This document shows positions 1 through 9,582 of a stretch of DNA of 47,886 nt, piece after piece. The notes beneath the pieces are model-generated. The model made no database searches. It saw nothing but the letters and a program-made list of their open reading frames with translations, and was not told where the DNA came from. Both the position numbers and the translations under genes were made by a program. How positions within the stretch are numbered: position 1 is the stretch's first letter; the number at the start of each line of letters is the position of its first letter. Location: the NCBI GenBank assembly GCA_028131545.1, contig JAOICL010000018.1:1-47886 (forward strand), in the 5' to 3' direction. This stretch comes from Vibrio sp. Lineage in GTDB: Bacteria > Pseudomonadota > Gammaproteobacteria > Enterobacterales > Vibrionaceae.

Positions 1-1
1 T

Positions 2-145
2 GAATCATCCCAACTCTATCGCTGGATAGTGGCAGGGGATAAGCCATTATGGAATGACGATCCCAAAGCCATGTTACTCTATGGGTTGGATCCTAATAGG
101 GAAGCGCTCGTTAAGGCGTGGCTAGAATCAGCGGAGAGCAAATAA
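2..145 (+). CDS. C-terminal fragment of a gene cut by the window edge
   Basis: An open frame enters from the left edge and ends with TAA at 143-145, giving about 47 residues that finish ALVKAWLESAESK. The next gene's ATG shares the last A of this stop (TAATG), so the two are translationally coupled and probably act together. The visible piece is too short to assign. In type VI secretion loci the gene just before an effector is often an adaptor or chaperone, so that is a possible identity, but no diagnostic motif is present here. Confidence 0.6.
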   Translation, partial: ESSQLYRWIVAGDKPLWNDDPKAMLLYGLDPNREALVKAWLESAESK

Positions 146-1761
146 TGATGAATGCAAAACTGATCCACCACTTAGCGCTGAAGTCTACTCATCTTCCCTT
201 CGTGATGTCACCGGATGAATACCGCCATCAAATGCTTAAAGTACACCGTATCGAGTCGTGTTACGCTGCTTTACCACCGATGCTACTGCAAATGGTGAAA
301 GCAAAGAATGCGTCTTCGCCTTTAGCGGTCATCGAGTATATTACGCCATTATTGCGCAAGGGAGAGTGGATAGCGATCGGCACCTTCCCAAGGCAATCGA
401 AGGTGAATGCCAACGACGAGCATTTTAGTCCGGGCTTTTATCGCCGCATTACCGCCTTAGAGGAAACGGCGCAACCCGCCACCTCCGCTGCCTATGCGAC
501 ACTGGCTGATGACGTGGTGTTAGCGCCGCCAGAGGAGCCCGTCCGTGACTCAGAAGAAACGCATGATCATAAAATCGTAGTGGAACTTGCGGGGAAAAAT
601 GAGAGTGTGAATACGGAAGTCGTACTCAGTAAGACCCCGACCCAATATCGAAAAAGCATCCAACCGAAGCAAGATTTTTCACAGGTACACCGCAGTTTGG
701 CGTCCTTCGAAGGGTTACGTAATGAGCCAAGAAATATCTATCTTGCGATTAAAATGAATACCATCGCGAAAGTGATGGAATTGCCCTTAGTTAAAAACGT
801 GATGCCCGGTGCGAGTGGTGAGAAGAGAAAAGAATGGGAGCATGTGCTGATCCCCATACGTGTTTTAGGGTATCGCGACAAACAGAATCAAAGCACCACA
901 GCCACCGAATTTCAATCGGGTTATCTGTATGTATTTTGGGGCAACACCCTGTGGCGTGAACTCAAAATATTGGATAACGGACACTACAGTGATGTGGATT
1001 TAGCCTATTACCGCTATCAAGCTAAGGTGCAAAAGGATCCGACGCTCGTACGGGAAGCCGAAGGGTATCCCGTGGCTCAAGTATGGGTGCCTTTTAAACT
1101 GAATGGACAACCCCTACCTAAGGGCAATGGCATTCAGACTTTCTTTTCACCGAAAGCATTGGACATCACTCGTATTGAGCAATTAGAGCAAAACAGTGCA
1201 GAGCTGGCCAGAATCGCCACGCCTCTTGACGGGCTAGAGAGCTACACGAAAATTCAGAGCTACGACCAAGAACATGTACTGCCCTCTAAATCCGTTGTCA
1301 TCACTCCCACGCAATCCCATGATATGCCTTGGTTAACCGATCAAACATGGAGTTTGGATGGCGTGAGAAGTGAGCATACCCCCGCGTTATTAGTGAACTC
1401 GCATAATGATTGTGTTTTTTTCCGTTTTGATGCGGGGAGCGTGGAAGATCATACGAATAAATCACTCCAAGTGATGCACAGCAGTGGTTATGAATCCACC
1501 TTAACGTTAGAAAAGTCACATATGGAGGGGCAAGATTGGTTTGTGACCCCCGTGTTTGATTTTCCTGAAGGCGGGAGTGTCGATGTGTTGCTGATCGATA
1601 TCACGACGAAAGAAAGTATTGTCTTATACAAAGATCTGACTTATGACGATCTGTTTTATCATGAGCCATTGCCTCAAGATGAAACCGACAGCCCCCTTGC
1701 CAGTGCATCTCAGGATCACGATACCACGACTGAATTTCTCGATATTTATGGCCGTTGGTAG
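145..1761 (+). CDS. Type VI secretion-like effector or effector-associated protein
   Basis: I chose the ATG at 145 because it overlaps the upstream stop codon; an in-frame GTG at 118 is less likely. The product is about 538 residues with no signal peptide or clear membrane helix. A central segment reads SGYLYVFWGNTLWREL and is followed by a WVPFKLNGQPLP block and an RIEQLEQNSAEL block. This pattern resembles the N-terminal halves of type VI secretion effector-family proteins (VasX/BTH_I2691-like), in which a short GYLYVY-type strand is typical. The C-terminal part (about 400-538) is acidic and not recognised. It is likely the last gene of its operon, since two strong hairpins follow. Recognition is by motif resemblance only. 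Confidence 0.45.
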   Translation: MMNAKLIHHLALKSTHLPFVMSPDEYRHQMLKVHRIESCYAALPPMLLQMVKAKNASSPLAVIEYITPLLRKGEWIAIGTFPRQSKVNANDEHFSPGFYRRITALEETAQPATSAAYATLADDVVLAPPEEPVRDSEETHDHKIVVELAGKNESVNTEVVLSKTPTQYRKSIQPKQDFSQVHRSLASFEGLRNEPRNIYLAIKMNTIAKVMELPLVKNVMPGASGEKRKEWEHVLIPIRVLGYRDKQNQSTTATEFQSGYLYVFWGNTLWRELKILDNGHYSDVDLAYYRYQAKVQKDPTLVREAEGYPVAQVWVPFKLNGQPLPKGNGIQTFFSPKALDITRIEQLEQNSAELARIATPLDGLESYTKIQSYDQEHVLPSKSVVITPTQSHDMPWLTDQTWSLDGVRSEHTPALLVNSHNDCVFFRFDAGSVEDHTNKSLQVMHSSGYESTLTLEKSHMEGQDWFVTPVFDFPEGGSVDVLLIDITTKESIVLYKDLTYDDLFYHEPLPQDETDSPLASASQDHDTTTEFLDIYGRW

Positions 1762-1845
1762 GGGAGTGTGTTGTTTTATAAGAAATGAGCTTAATAATGA
1801 GTTAGGGTTGCTTATATGCATCTTTAGAATAAGAAGCTAACAGAT

Positions 1846-1883
1846 AGTCGGTTGTTCTGAGGTTCGAGGAGGAACAATCGACT
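1846..1883. terminator. Hairpin after the T6SS-like gene
   Basis: AGTCGGTTGTTC at 1846-1857 pairs with GAACAATCGACT at 1872-1883 (12 bp with one G-T wobble, 14-base loop). No U-run follows on the plus strand, so it may be a terminator acting with other factors, an mRNA-stabilising hairpin or a recombination site. Confidence 0.4.
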
Positions 1884-1927
1884 ACCTGATTATATTACTA
1901 ACTCAACATGATATTTAAAGTCTAACC

Positions 1928-1965
1928 AAACAACAAACCTAAAGCTAACTTAAGGTTTGTTGTTT
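1928..1965. terminator. Perfect 13-bp hairpin
   Basis: AAACAACAAACCT at 1928-1940 pairs perfectly with AGGTTTGTTGTTT at 1953-1965 around a 12-base loop. The T-rich arm on either strand is compatible with a bidirectional terminator between the rightward T6SS-like operon and the leftward integrase. Confidence 0.5.
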
Positions 1966-2250
1966 ACCCGAGGTGGAGTCACTTTATCTACATCGTATGA
2001 CACACTGCTACGATATAGATCTAGCTGGTGTTTACCCTAAGCTGCTGAAACTCAATCAAGCCTCCGACCGACTAAACTGACTGTATAGTTTCAATTACTA
2101 GATTGAATAACTAAGCTTTACTGATACTAGCAGTAGTGTTAACAATTGCCTTCTTCATGATGTGAAATCAGCTTCATTTATTGCTTATGGCAATATAAAT
2201 TATGACCTTTAGAATATGTATAAGAAGAGAGGGGATGGGGTCTATCCCGA

Positions 2251-3486
2251 TTATCTATTATTAGACTCTGTTCGACCTGAAAAGGGTGAACATGAAGTGA
2301 TTATGAATTGACTCCACCAGCCCATGATTATTTTTCTTTGTTCAAAAAAATCCGAACGGTTGTAACTTGCCCGAGTAGCATTTTGATCTAAGTGAGATAG
2401 GCAGGCTTCAATATGGAGTGTATCAAATTCCTGTTCATGAAGTGCAGTAGAGGCTATCGCTCGTAGTCCATGAGCGACAAGTTTATCTTTAAACCCTAAG
2501 CTTCTCTTTATCGCAGCATTGGCCGTAAATGTACTGATATGTCCACCAGCTTCTCTTCCTCCGGGGAATACAAACTCCTCTCCATCGCTGTATGGCTTCA
2601 TTAAATTTAGCAGTTCTAAAGCCTGTTCAGTTAGCGGTACTCGATGTTCTCTTTTTCTTTTCATTTCACTTGCTGGTATTACCCAGACCTGTTTATCAAA
2701 ATCAATGTCTTTCCATCTTGTTCGAGCGGCTTCTTTAGGTCGAACCATTGTATGAAGTTGCCACAGTAAGAGGTATTTTGTTTTATTTTGCATTCGAGAA
2801 TTCAAGTGCAGCCTATTGAGAAATTCATGTAATAATTCAGGGCGTATTGAAGGCATATGTTCGACTTCATGCTTTTCAAAAGCATTGATCATACGAGTCA
2901 GAGGGTTAGCCCCTAACAAATCACAGTCAACACCAAATTCCATTATTTGATTCATTGTCTGGCATATTCGCTTAATTGTAGAGAGTTTTTGTTGTTGCTC
3001 TAATGGTCTAAGGACTTGAATTACGTCACGTCGAGTTATCTCTCCAATAGGAGACTTACCTAGCTTTGGCAAAATATACAGCTCCAGAGTGCGCCAAATA
3101 CGTTCAGCATGTTTATCACTGACTTGCTTTTGCTTCTTATTAAACCATTGTTCAGCGATAAGAATAAAAGTACTCGATTGCTTTCTAAGAGCAGATTGTC
3201 TTTCTTCTTCAATTTTTTGTTTGGGATCGAATCCTAGAGTCACTTGATTGCGGTGTTCGTTTGCAAGCTTTCTTGCATTAGCAAGTTTTAGATTTGGATA
3301 TGTACCAAGAGCTATTTTAGTGACCTTTTTTGTTACAGGGTCACTATATCTAAATTGCCATGACTTTGTGCCGTTAGGTCTAATCCTAATATTCAACCCA
3401 TTACCATCGGCAAGAATGTACTCCTTGTCTTTAATTTCAACATTCTTAATTTCTTTATCAGAAAGGTGTGTTGTTTGCTTAGGCAT
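2251..3486 (-). CDS. Phage-type tyrosine integrase
   Basis: This 411-residue protein is a site-specific tyrosine recombinase of the kind that integrates genomic islands. The N-terminal 90 residues match the DUF4102 arm-binding domain (LADGNGLNIRIRPNG, then a LGTYPNLKLANARK block). The catalytic domain shows the expected R (MVRPKEAAR), the HGLR box and a late tyrosine in ATRASYNRSD, so it is probably active. Its length is normal for the family. Upstream lie paired direct repeats that could be arm-type sites. It is the left-hand marker of the accessory region containing the CRISPR locus, which suggests, without proving, that the whole block was acquired by integration. Confidence 0.9.
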   Translation of the reverse strand: MPKQTTHLSDKEIKNVEIKDKEYILADGNGLNIRIRPNGTKSWQFRYSDPVTKKVTKIALGTYPNLKLANARKLANEHRNQVTLGFDPKQKIEEERQSALRKQSSTFILIAEQWFNKKQKQVSDKHAERIWRTLELYILPKLGKSPIGEITRRDVIQVLRPLEQQQKLSTIKRICQTMNQIMEFGVDCDLLGANPLTRMINAFEKHEVEHMPSIRPELLHEFLNRLHLNSRMQNKTKYLLLWQLHTMVRPKEAARTRWKDIDFDKQVWVIPASEMKRKREHRVPLTEQALELLNLMKPYSDGEEFVFPGGREAGGHISTFTANAAIKRSLGFKDKLVAHGLRAIASTALHEQEFDTLHIEACLSHLDQNATRASYNRSDFFEQRKIIMGWWSQFIITSCSPFSGRTESNNR

Positions 3487-4032
3487 GATGGTTTCTCTCG
3501 AAGAATATTAGGTGACGAGTATCATACTATAAATATCTTCATGGGGTACATAATGGGGTACAAAAAATTCAGGAAGTAGTGATTTTAGTTGGGATGTTAT
3601 GGGATGAGTTTGTTCATAACTTATTGTTTTAAAACTGACTTGTAGTATCTAGTAGGATGGAGTGAAATGTTGGTCAAGCAGACCCGGAAACCACTGTATT
3701 TTGTTTGGAATCATTTGATTTTTATGCCTTATTTTGATCGCTTTTCATTGTGGGGTACATCGTAGGGTACATAAAAAATCACAACAAATTACATCATTAA
3801 CTCATTTCAATAAATTTTAGCATTAAACATGAAGAATAGAAAAGAGATGATCGACTGGCTATTGATGACATCATTGATACTGATAGGGTGTATATAGATA
3901 TTTTAGAGCTTATATAGAGCTTAAGGCGTAATTTGGATCAGAAAGGGGAATAGACCGTGGGTTTGCATCAATGACAAAGTAATGAAAGAAAGCCAGCAAG
4001 GATCTGCTGGCTATGTGACGACTTAGAAAGAG
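3487..4032. other. Integrase upstream region without genes
   Basis: This 546-base stretch carries the integrase promoter side and two pairs of TGGGGTACA-type repeats (listed separately). The remainder is AT-rich and shows no supported gene or RNA. Confidence 0.5.
3542..3771. repeat. Two pairs of TGGGGTACA direct repeats upstream of integrase
   Basis: TGGGGTACA occurs at 3542-3550, 3554-3562 and 3751-3759, with TAGGGTACA at 3763-3771. Within each pair the units start exactly 12 bp apart, and the pairs are 209 bp apart. Paired short repeats next to an integrase are typical of arm-type integrase or excisionase binding sites; that role is inferred from position. Confidence 0.5.
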
Positions 4033-6486
4033 TTAATAATAATGAGCAGGAAGCACGTTGGATAGCCACTCAGACCAACTCTTCATACTATTTGGTACTG
4101 GAGTGGATTCAGGTGGGGTCGATAATACCGCTTGGTTCCCAATAGTATAGTTTGGCTGATGTTGAATCGGTCGATGATGTTGTATCGTAATAATGATGTC
4201 TTTCATGTAGTGGAAGATATCTTCATTACCATTTTGACATATCTTCTGTGCTAACCTGAAATTCATATCCTTATCATTAGCGGTTCCCTGTGACTCCAAT
4301 AAAAGAGCGCGATAGACCAGGATCCATTGCCAAGGGTGCTCCGCATTATCACTAATATAAACACGATTCCAATTATTTTGATTATTTAGATAGCGAGAGG
4401 ATTCAGCTTGAAACCAGTCTGGTTTTAATATCATCGCTTTCAATAACACATGGTGAGTGTACACCGGCGCAAAGTCTCGTTTACCCAGTGCTTCCCTATT
4501 GCTATTACTGGCTTCTAAAAGTTGGTTGAACACACGAGTCGTGTATTCCTTATCATCAGTCTGTAGCAGAGTATGCAAAAGATAGATGGTCGTTTGTGAT
4601 ATCTCTTTCAATTGCGTTGGCTTATGTGAAAGTTGTTCAAATTGCTCTATCGCTTTCTCAAAATAGGCAATGGCATTAGTAAAGTCTTTTTGAGTTAAAT
4701 AAAGCTGACCCAGCGAAGAAAATAACTTACCGAAATTATGCAACCCTGTCGCATAAACACCCGCTTTGATATGCGTTTCAATGGCTTCTTTAAGCGTTAG
4801 GTGTGTGCTTAATGAATTCATTCTCATAGAGAAAAGTCCAAGAATGATTTCACTGGTTAAACGCGCATTTTCTTTCATATAACCTTTGGTTAAATCAATC
4901 GTTTTAGCATCGAGTTCAGGATTGATTTGCCCTAAATGACTGGCAACTCTTAACTCTGCTCGAATTAACTCAAGCTCTAATTCTGGTGACAATGATGATT
5001 GACTAGGCGCAGACTGCTTTAAGAAGGTAAGCGCAGCTGAAGTTGCCGCAAGAGGCGTTTCTTTTTTACGAAGCTGAAGCTGTGTAAAGGCTAAATATTG
5101 AGCCCAAAGATCCGAGTTATTCTGAGTTATTTTTCCTAATTGAGTAATGTGATTGGCTAACCATTTAAATGATGATACCTGAGAAGCGCCATGCACTAAA
5201 TCAAACCATTCACGAGGTTGCAGTTTGCCTTTGACAGTACACAGTTTAATGATGTCATCAAAGTGATAGCTGTGACCTGATTCAATTAAACAATGTCCTT
5301 TCAGTTTAGATTGCTTGAGCCTTTGTTGCGCGAGGTAACCGCCTCCCCATGCATGAGCTACCACATCCACATAAGGCATAAGGGAAGGTGCTTTTTTATC
5401 CAAAAACTGGATCTTCAACGTAATATTTTCAAAGGAGGGTTCGATGGTTTTCAAGCGATCAATAATCAACTCTTTAAACATGCGAGTATCGGTTTTTGGT
5501 TGATAAATTTGCGTCGCTTCAACGAACACCTCAAGGGTCCAACGCTTTTCTTGAACAGGCATTTGTAATGCAGTCCAAAGGATGGTGTTGGTTACGCCTT
5601 CAATCCAAGACAAAACTGGGTTTTCTCCAGTATCTTTAACTTGGAAGCCAAATATACCGACATTAGAGGTGAGTATCTTACTCATTAAACGATCATTTTC
5701 TTTTTGATCCCCATCCACGGCATGATTCTTACTTGGTTCAAAACGATTAATTTTGGATTTTGGAATCGTTAAAGAAACAAACTTACCATCGGTGGAGTGA
5801 TCTAATTCGTTGTACTCATGGTTCTTTCCTGTTTCATCGATGTACATACAATAATGCTCATCAAGAGGGAGGTGAGACAGATGATTATTATGAATTCCTT
5901 TATTGAAGCGAACGGTTTCTAACTGAACTCGATGATTCGAATGTTGTTGTTTTGTATGTTGAATTTTCTCATTCTTTGAGATTTGTCGTTTAAACATGTG
6001 CTTAAGCTGATTAACGACACGATGATGCTCATGACTGTATTGGTTGTCAATGATCTCGTAACCAGCATTCATGTTCTCTGCATGCTGGTGTGCTAATTGA
6101 TTAATCTTATTTACCTCACTTTTGCAGAAGTTGGCCATACGGCGCTCTTCTTCGATTAAAAAATCATTATCTTGGTTCGGGAATTGGCGGTTTAATTGCT
6201 CAATGAATTTGTCGACATCTTGTTGGATAAAGGAATTGATAAAAATTTGTTTTAGCAACCGCTCTTTTGCGGCTTCTTTCTCTTTATCAGCTTTAACCTC
6301 TACCTTCATTTTTTTATCTAGCGTTGGGGTTGTACCGGTTTTATCTTGCTGACTTTGTTTCAGTTCATTTTGAGATAATTTAGCCGGTGCGTGATCGGAA
6401 ACCACTTCAGAGTGAGTTTGAGAAGAGGATTTACTGTTTGGTAATAGTGAATCTATATAGCGTTTTAATAACTCGATTAATTTCAT
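4033..6486 (-). CDS. Large protein with RNase H-like (DUF3800-like) domain and TPR repeats, paralogue A
   Basis: An 817-residue protein without signal peptide, paralogous to the product of 6611-9364. Residues 1-200 are charged and helical. In the middle, CMYIDETGKNHEY begins a strand-rich domain that ends near LMPYVDVVAHAWGGG; a YIDE-G opening and a late VD-H motif recall the DUF3800/RNase H-like fold, so a metal-dependent nuclease is possible. The C-terminal third is helical and contains at least one TPR unit (LGQLYLTQKDFTNAIAYFEK). Both paralogues end in a W-SEWL/W-SQWL...LP-HYY tail, so the C-terminus is under selection. It lies 124 bp downstream of its paralogue and may be co-transcribed. 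Function unknown; the nuclease idea is inference. Confidence 0.55.
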   Translation of the reverse strand: MKLIELLKRYIDSLLPNSKSSSQTHSEVVSDHAPAKLSQNELKQSQQDKTGTTPTLDKKMKVEVKADKEKEAAKERLLKQIFINSFIQQDVDKFIEQLNRQFPNQDNDFLIEEERRMANFCKSEVNKINQLAHQHAENMNAGYEIIDNQYSHEHHRVVNQLKHMFKRQISKNEKIQHTKQQHSNHRVQLETVRFNKGIHNNHLSHLPLDEHYCMYIDETGKNHEYNELDHSTDGKFVSLTIPKSKINRFEPSKNHAVDGDQKENDRLMSKILTSNVGIFGFQVKDTGENPVLSWIEGVTNTILWTALQMPVQEKRWTLEVFVEATQIYQPKTDTRMFKELIIDRLKTIEPSFENITLKIQFLDKKAPSLMPYVDVVAHAWGGGYLAQQRLKQSKLKGHCLIESGHSYHFDDIIKLCTVKGKLQPREWFDLVHGASQVSSFKWLANHITQLGKITQNNSDLWAQYLAFTQLQLRKKETPLAATSAALTFLKQSAPSQSSLSPELELELIRAELRVASHLGQINPELDAKTIDLTKGYMKENARLTSEIILGLFSMRMNSLSTHLTLKEAIETHIKAGVYATGLHNFGKLFSSLGQLYLTQKDFTNAIAYFEKAIEQFEQLSHKPTQLKEISQTTIYLLHTLLQTDDKEYTTRVFNQLLEASNSNREALGKRDFAPVYTHHVLLKAMILKPDWFQAESSRYLNNQNNWNRVYISDNAEHPWQWILVYRALLLESQGTANDKDMNFRLAQKICQNGNEDIFHYMKDIIITIQHHRPIQHQPNYTIGNQAVLSTPPESTPVPNSMKSWSEWLSNVLPAHYY

Positions 6487-6508
6487 TGATTTCCCTTACA
6501 TGAAGCTA

Positions 6509-6585
6509 CCCCCCTGAAGAACAGGGAGGGATAAAATAAACTATTGATACGTGCTTTTATTTATACGTACTTTTATTTATACGTA
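6509..6585. repeat. Hairpin and 16-bp tandem repeat between the paralogues
   Basis: A hairpin with stem CCCTG/CAGGG (6512-6526), extended by three more C-G pairs past a bulged A, lies just upstream of the second paralogue. Next to it, a 16-bp unit beginning TACGTGCTTTTATT is repeated at 6548-6563 and 6564-6579, and a third partial copy follows. The hairpin has no U-run on the leftward transcript, so it is more likely a regulatory or processing element than a terminator. Confidence 0.5.
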
Positions 6586-6610
6586 GTGTCGATTTATGCA
6601 TACTGTAGAT

Positions 6611-9364
6611 TTAGTAGTAATGACAAGGCAGCATGGTGTCTAGCCACTGTGACCAAACCGTGATGTTGTCATCCTTTGGCGCGGTTGTTGGAGAGAGCGA
6701 TAGCCCAGCATGGTTCCCCGTCACGTATCGAACCTCTTTGATTTCTGAGTGAGGCTTAGCAATACGATGGATAATCTCATCCATATACATAAATAAATCT
6801 TCGCCTTGCTCCTGACAAATTTGAATGGCCATATCAAAGTATGGGCTCTGTGGTTCCAGATCATCATTCTGATCTTGCAGGAGTAAACCACGGTAGAGGT
6901 TAATCCATTGCCAAGGATGGGTGTGCCCACTTTGCCATTCTTCCTGACCGCTTAGGTAGGATTTACGTTGCTCAGCAAAGAGAGATGGTTTGAGCGTTAT
7001 CGCCTTTACAAGCGTATGGTGTACGTAAGGATAAGTCATTGAATGACTGAGCTGGTCGATGCTCTTATTTGTTGAGCGTAATAAATCAGAAAAAGTATTA
7101 TCTAACGCTCTATCTTGATCGGTGTGTAAGAGGGCGTGCATTAAGTAACAACGTGTTTGCTGAATTTCTTTATTACGTGTGCTGTTATGCTTTAGCGGTA
7201 TAAAGATCTCGATAGCATCTTCAAAATATTGAATTGCCGTATCGTAATCTTTGTTAGAGGCGTGTAATTGCCCTAATGAAGAATGTAATTTAGCGTAGTT
7301 AGAACGACCATTGGCAAGCAACCCGTATTGGATCTGTGTTTCTAAAATATTTTGCAATGCCGTCTGCTTTTTAAGGGTATTCATTTGCATGGAGAATAAC
7401 CCCAGTACAGTTTCAGCACATAGGCGGGCATTTTCTTCAGTGTACTGGGTGACACAATTCGCCGTACGGTTAAATAGCTCGTCATTAGATTGACCAAGGT
7501 GGCTGGCAATTCTTAATTCTGTATTCAACTGTTCTAATTCCAGTTCAGGCGTAAGACCGCTGTTCTTTGGCGTATATTGAGTCAAAAATTTAAGGGCTTC
7601 GGCATTAGCCATAAGATCAATCGGATTTTTATTAGCTAACTTTAGTTGAATAAAATCAAGATACTGAGACCATAAAACCTTATCTTCACGAACCTTATGA
7701 CCTAAGTTGTCCAAATACGCGCTTATCCAAGACAAATGAGTCAGCTGACTGGCACCGTAGGTTAGATCGTACCATTCAGCAGGCGTTAATCTTGAGTTTA
7801 ACATAGCTAAAGAAATGACATTATCTAGGCTTTGCGTACCCGCTTGAATGAGGCAATGATCGCGGAGTTTCGACTGGGATAAACGTGATTTAGCCAGCTT
7901 GCCTTTACTTCCCCACATATGAGCGATGGCATCGACATAAGGTAAAAGGCTCGGCTCTTTTTTACCTTTGAATGAAATGCTTAACACTAAGTCAGCATAA
8001 TCTGAGCTAATGGCAGCCAACTTATCTTTAATTTGACTCTCAAACATCAGAGTATCGATCTGATTATCATAGTGTCCACGATTTTCAACATGAATGTGTA
8101 ATTGGCGTGTTTTGTTTTGTTTTGGAAGCATCAGCGCCGACCAAGTGATCATGCGAGCAATCCCATCTAACCAAGAATCGTGTCCACTGGCCATATAGCC
8201 ATCAACGCTATAACCAAACACACCGACGTTAGAGTGTGTTACAAGGTTAACTAAATCGTCATTGAAGGCTTCATTTTGATTGTCTGTTGCGTGGTTATTC
8301 ACCTCAGGAAGTGCTGGATACAGTGTTTTGGGTACCACCATCGCCACGTATTTACCATCGATACGCTCTTCAGAATGAGATTCAAAGTTTCGACCTGTTT
8401 CATCAATATAAATGTCGTAGGCTGTATCACTAGGCAATAATGACAAGTGGTTAGGGTGAATACCATCAATAAACTCGATGGGATCCAATTGTACGCTATG
8501 CGAAACGACGGCGTGCTTTTGAGTTATTTTTTTATCGATGAAATCAAAACTTCTCTTCATTTTACGTTTCAGAGCTTTGATCAGGTATGTCTTACGACCG
8601 GCATATTCATTTTCAACCCATTGCTTTGCTTGTTCTAAGTTAGGGTGAAAACGCTGGGCGGATTTTTGAATCGTTTTTTCTTGAGAACGGCAAAATTCAG
8701 CGTTGGCAATACGTTCATCAATTTTTGCTTGAAGGTTTTTGTCGTTAGGATACGTCATATGTAAATTGATGATGTGTCGATCGACATTACTATCTTTTAT
8801 TAAATCAAAAAAGACCTTTTGAATAGAGTTATATTGCTCATCCTTTTTGGCAATGGCAATTGGGTCTTCACTTATGTCATCTGCATCACAGGTATCGACT
8901 ATATCCTGAACAGTCTGAACAGCGTCGACCTGATTCAATTCAGCCTTGGCTTCAACATTAGCTTCAACGGTATCTGGTGCTGTTTGAGTAGTGTCGACCT
9001 GACTCAATTTAGCATTGGCTTCAATATTAGCTTCAACGTCTAACTCGGACTCTGTTTCTGTTGTTTTCTCTTCGGGGCGGCTCGAAGCATCAAAAAAATA
9101 ACACTCTGTTGGCGTCGTAAAGTGGTAATCGGTATGCTCAGAATACACCAAGGCATGAGAGCCCCATACTTGAGCCGATGCCAATATACTCAATGTAGGC
9201 GAGTCCGGTGAAATTAAAATATGAGAATGTGGGGTCATATTTTTTATTTCTTCCAATTGACTGATGAGCTCTTCTAAAGAAGACACCGTATTATTGGAGA
9301 GTTCAAAGGGAATTTTAAATATGTCTGACGGGTTATTCGGTGTAAATAAAGAAATGCTAGCCAT
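6611..9364 (-). CDS. Large protein with RNase H-like (DUF3800-like) domain and TPR repeats, paralogue B
   Basis: This 917-residue paralogue of the 4033-6486 product has the same central signatures (IYIDETGRNFESH, then LLPYVDAIAHMWGS) and a C-terminal TPR unit (LGQLHASNKDYDTAIQYFED) ending in LPCHYY. It differs by an extra N-terminal domain of about 90 residues and an acidic linker with a twice-repeated VEAN-type segment (about residues 109-160), visible also as a DNA direct repeat near 8930-9050. No secretion signal is seen. The RNase H-like reading would predict a nuclease guided by a TPR scaffold; this is inference from motif spacing. Together the pair occupies 5 kb between the integrase and the CRISPR-associated genes, so a defence role is plausible. 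Confidence 0.55.
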   Translation of the reverse strand: MASISLFTPNNPSDIFKIPFELSNNTVSSLEELISQLEEIKNMTPHSHILISPDSPTLSILASAQVWGSHALVYSEHTDYHFTTPTECYFFDASSRPEEKTTETESELDVEANIEANAKLSQVDTTQTAPDTVEANVEAKAELNQVDAVQTVQDIVDTCDADDISEDPIAIAKKDEQYNSIQKVFFDLIKDSNVDRHIINLHMTYPNDKNLQAKIDERIANAEFCRSQEKTIQKSAQRFHPNLEQAKQWVENEYAGRKTYLIKALKRKMKRSFDFIDKKITQKHAVVSHSVQLDPIEFIDGIHPNHLSLLPSDTAYDIYIDETGRNFESHSEERIDGKYVAMVVPKTLYPALPEVNNHATDNQNEAFNDDLVNLVTHSNVGVFGYSVDGYMASGHDSWLDGIARMITWSALMLPKQNKTRQLHIHVENRGHYDNQIDTLMFESQIKDKLAAISSDYADLVLSISFKGKKEPSLLPYVDAIAHMWGSKGKLAKSRLSQSKLRDHCLIQAGTQSLDNVISLAMLNSRLTPAEWYDLTYGASQLTHLSWISAYLDNLGHKVREDKVLWSQYLDFIQLKLANKNPIDLMANAEALKFLTQYTPKNSGLTPELELEQLNTELRIASHLGQSNDELFNRTANCVTQYTEENARLCAETVLGLFSMQMNTLKKQTALQNILETQIQYGLLANGRSNYAKLHSSLGQLHASNKDYDTAIQYFEDAIEIFIPLKHNSTRNKEIQQTRCYLMHALLHTDQDRALDNTFSDLLRSTNKSIDQLSHSMTYPYVHHTLVKAITLKPSLFAEQRKSYLSGQEEWQSGHTHPWQWINLYRGLLLQDQNDDLEPQSPYFDMAIQICQEQGEDLFMYMDEIIHRIAKPHSEIKEVRYVTGNHAGLSLSPTTAPKDDNITVWSQWLDTMLPCHYY

Positions 9365-9504
9365 GATGTATCCTTTTGATACTTTTTTATATTAATTTAT
9401 CGCTAAACATCATAGATAGAATAAATCGTATGTTGAATCATCGATTGTGAGAAATTAGAGGTTGGTAGAATTTATTAAATAGAGCGGAATGAATTTAAGA
9501 AAGG

Positions 9505-9546
9505 ACAAATTTGTGTAAACCGCATTATTACTATGTAAGGTAGTAT
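9505..9546 (+). promoter_or_regulatory. Shared-motif promoter, copy 1 (lipoprotein)
   Basis: The motif ACAAATTTGTGTAA starts at 9505; its CAAATTTG core (9506-9513) is centred 31.5 bp before the -10 hexamer TAGTAT at 9541-9546. No good -35 box is present. The same arrangement occurs eight more times to the right. It drives the lipoprotein gene at 9583. Confidence 0.65.
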
Positions 9547-9582
9547 TCCCTATAATACAAACAACGGAGCCAGTAGGGGATA

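Larger units (their letters stand above)
1762..2250. other. Gene-free stretch between the T6SS-like operon and the integrase
   Basis: No convincing gene is visible. The stretch holds two hairpins (listed separately) and then about 280 bases of AT-rich sequence running up to the integrase stop codon. Because the integrase reads toward this side, an attachment site is expected here, but I found no tRNA, tmRNA or obvious core direct repeat within the window. Confidence 0.5.

Noticed and set aside
2251..3486. A tRNA or tmRNA attachment site next to the integrase
   Set aside because: No cloverleaf-like sequence or 3' tRNA end was found within the flanking bases.
4033..9364. The two paralogues as CRISPR effector subunits
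   Set aside because: No RAMP, CARF or Cas motif is present, and they lie far from the cas operon with another operon and a lipoprotein between.
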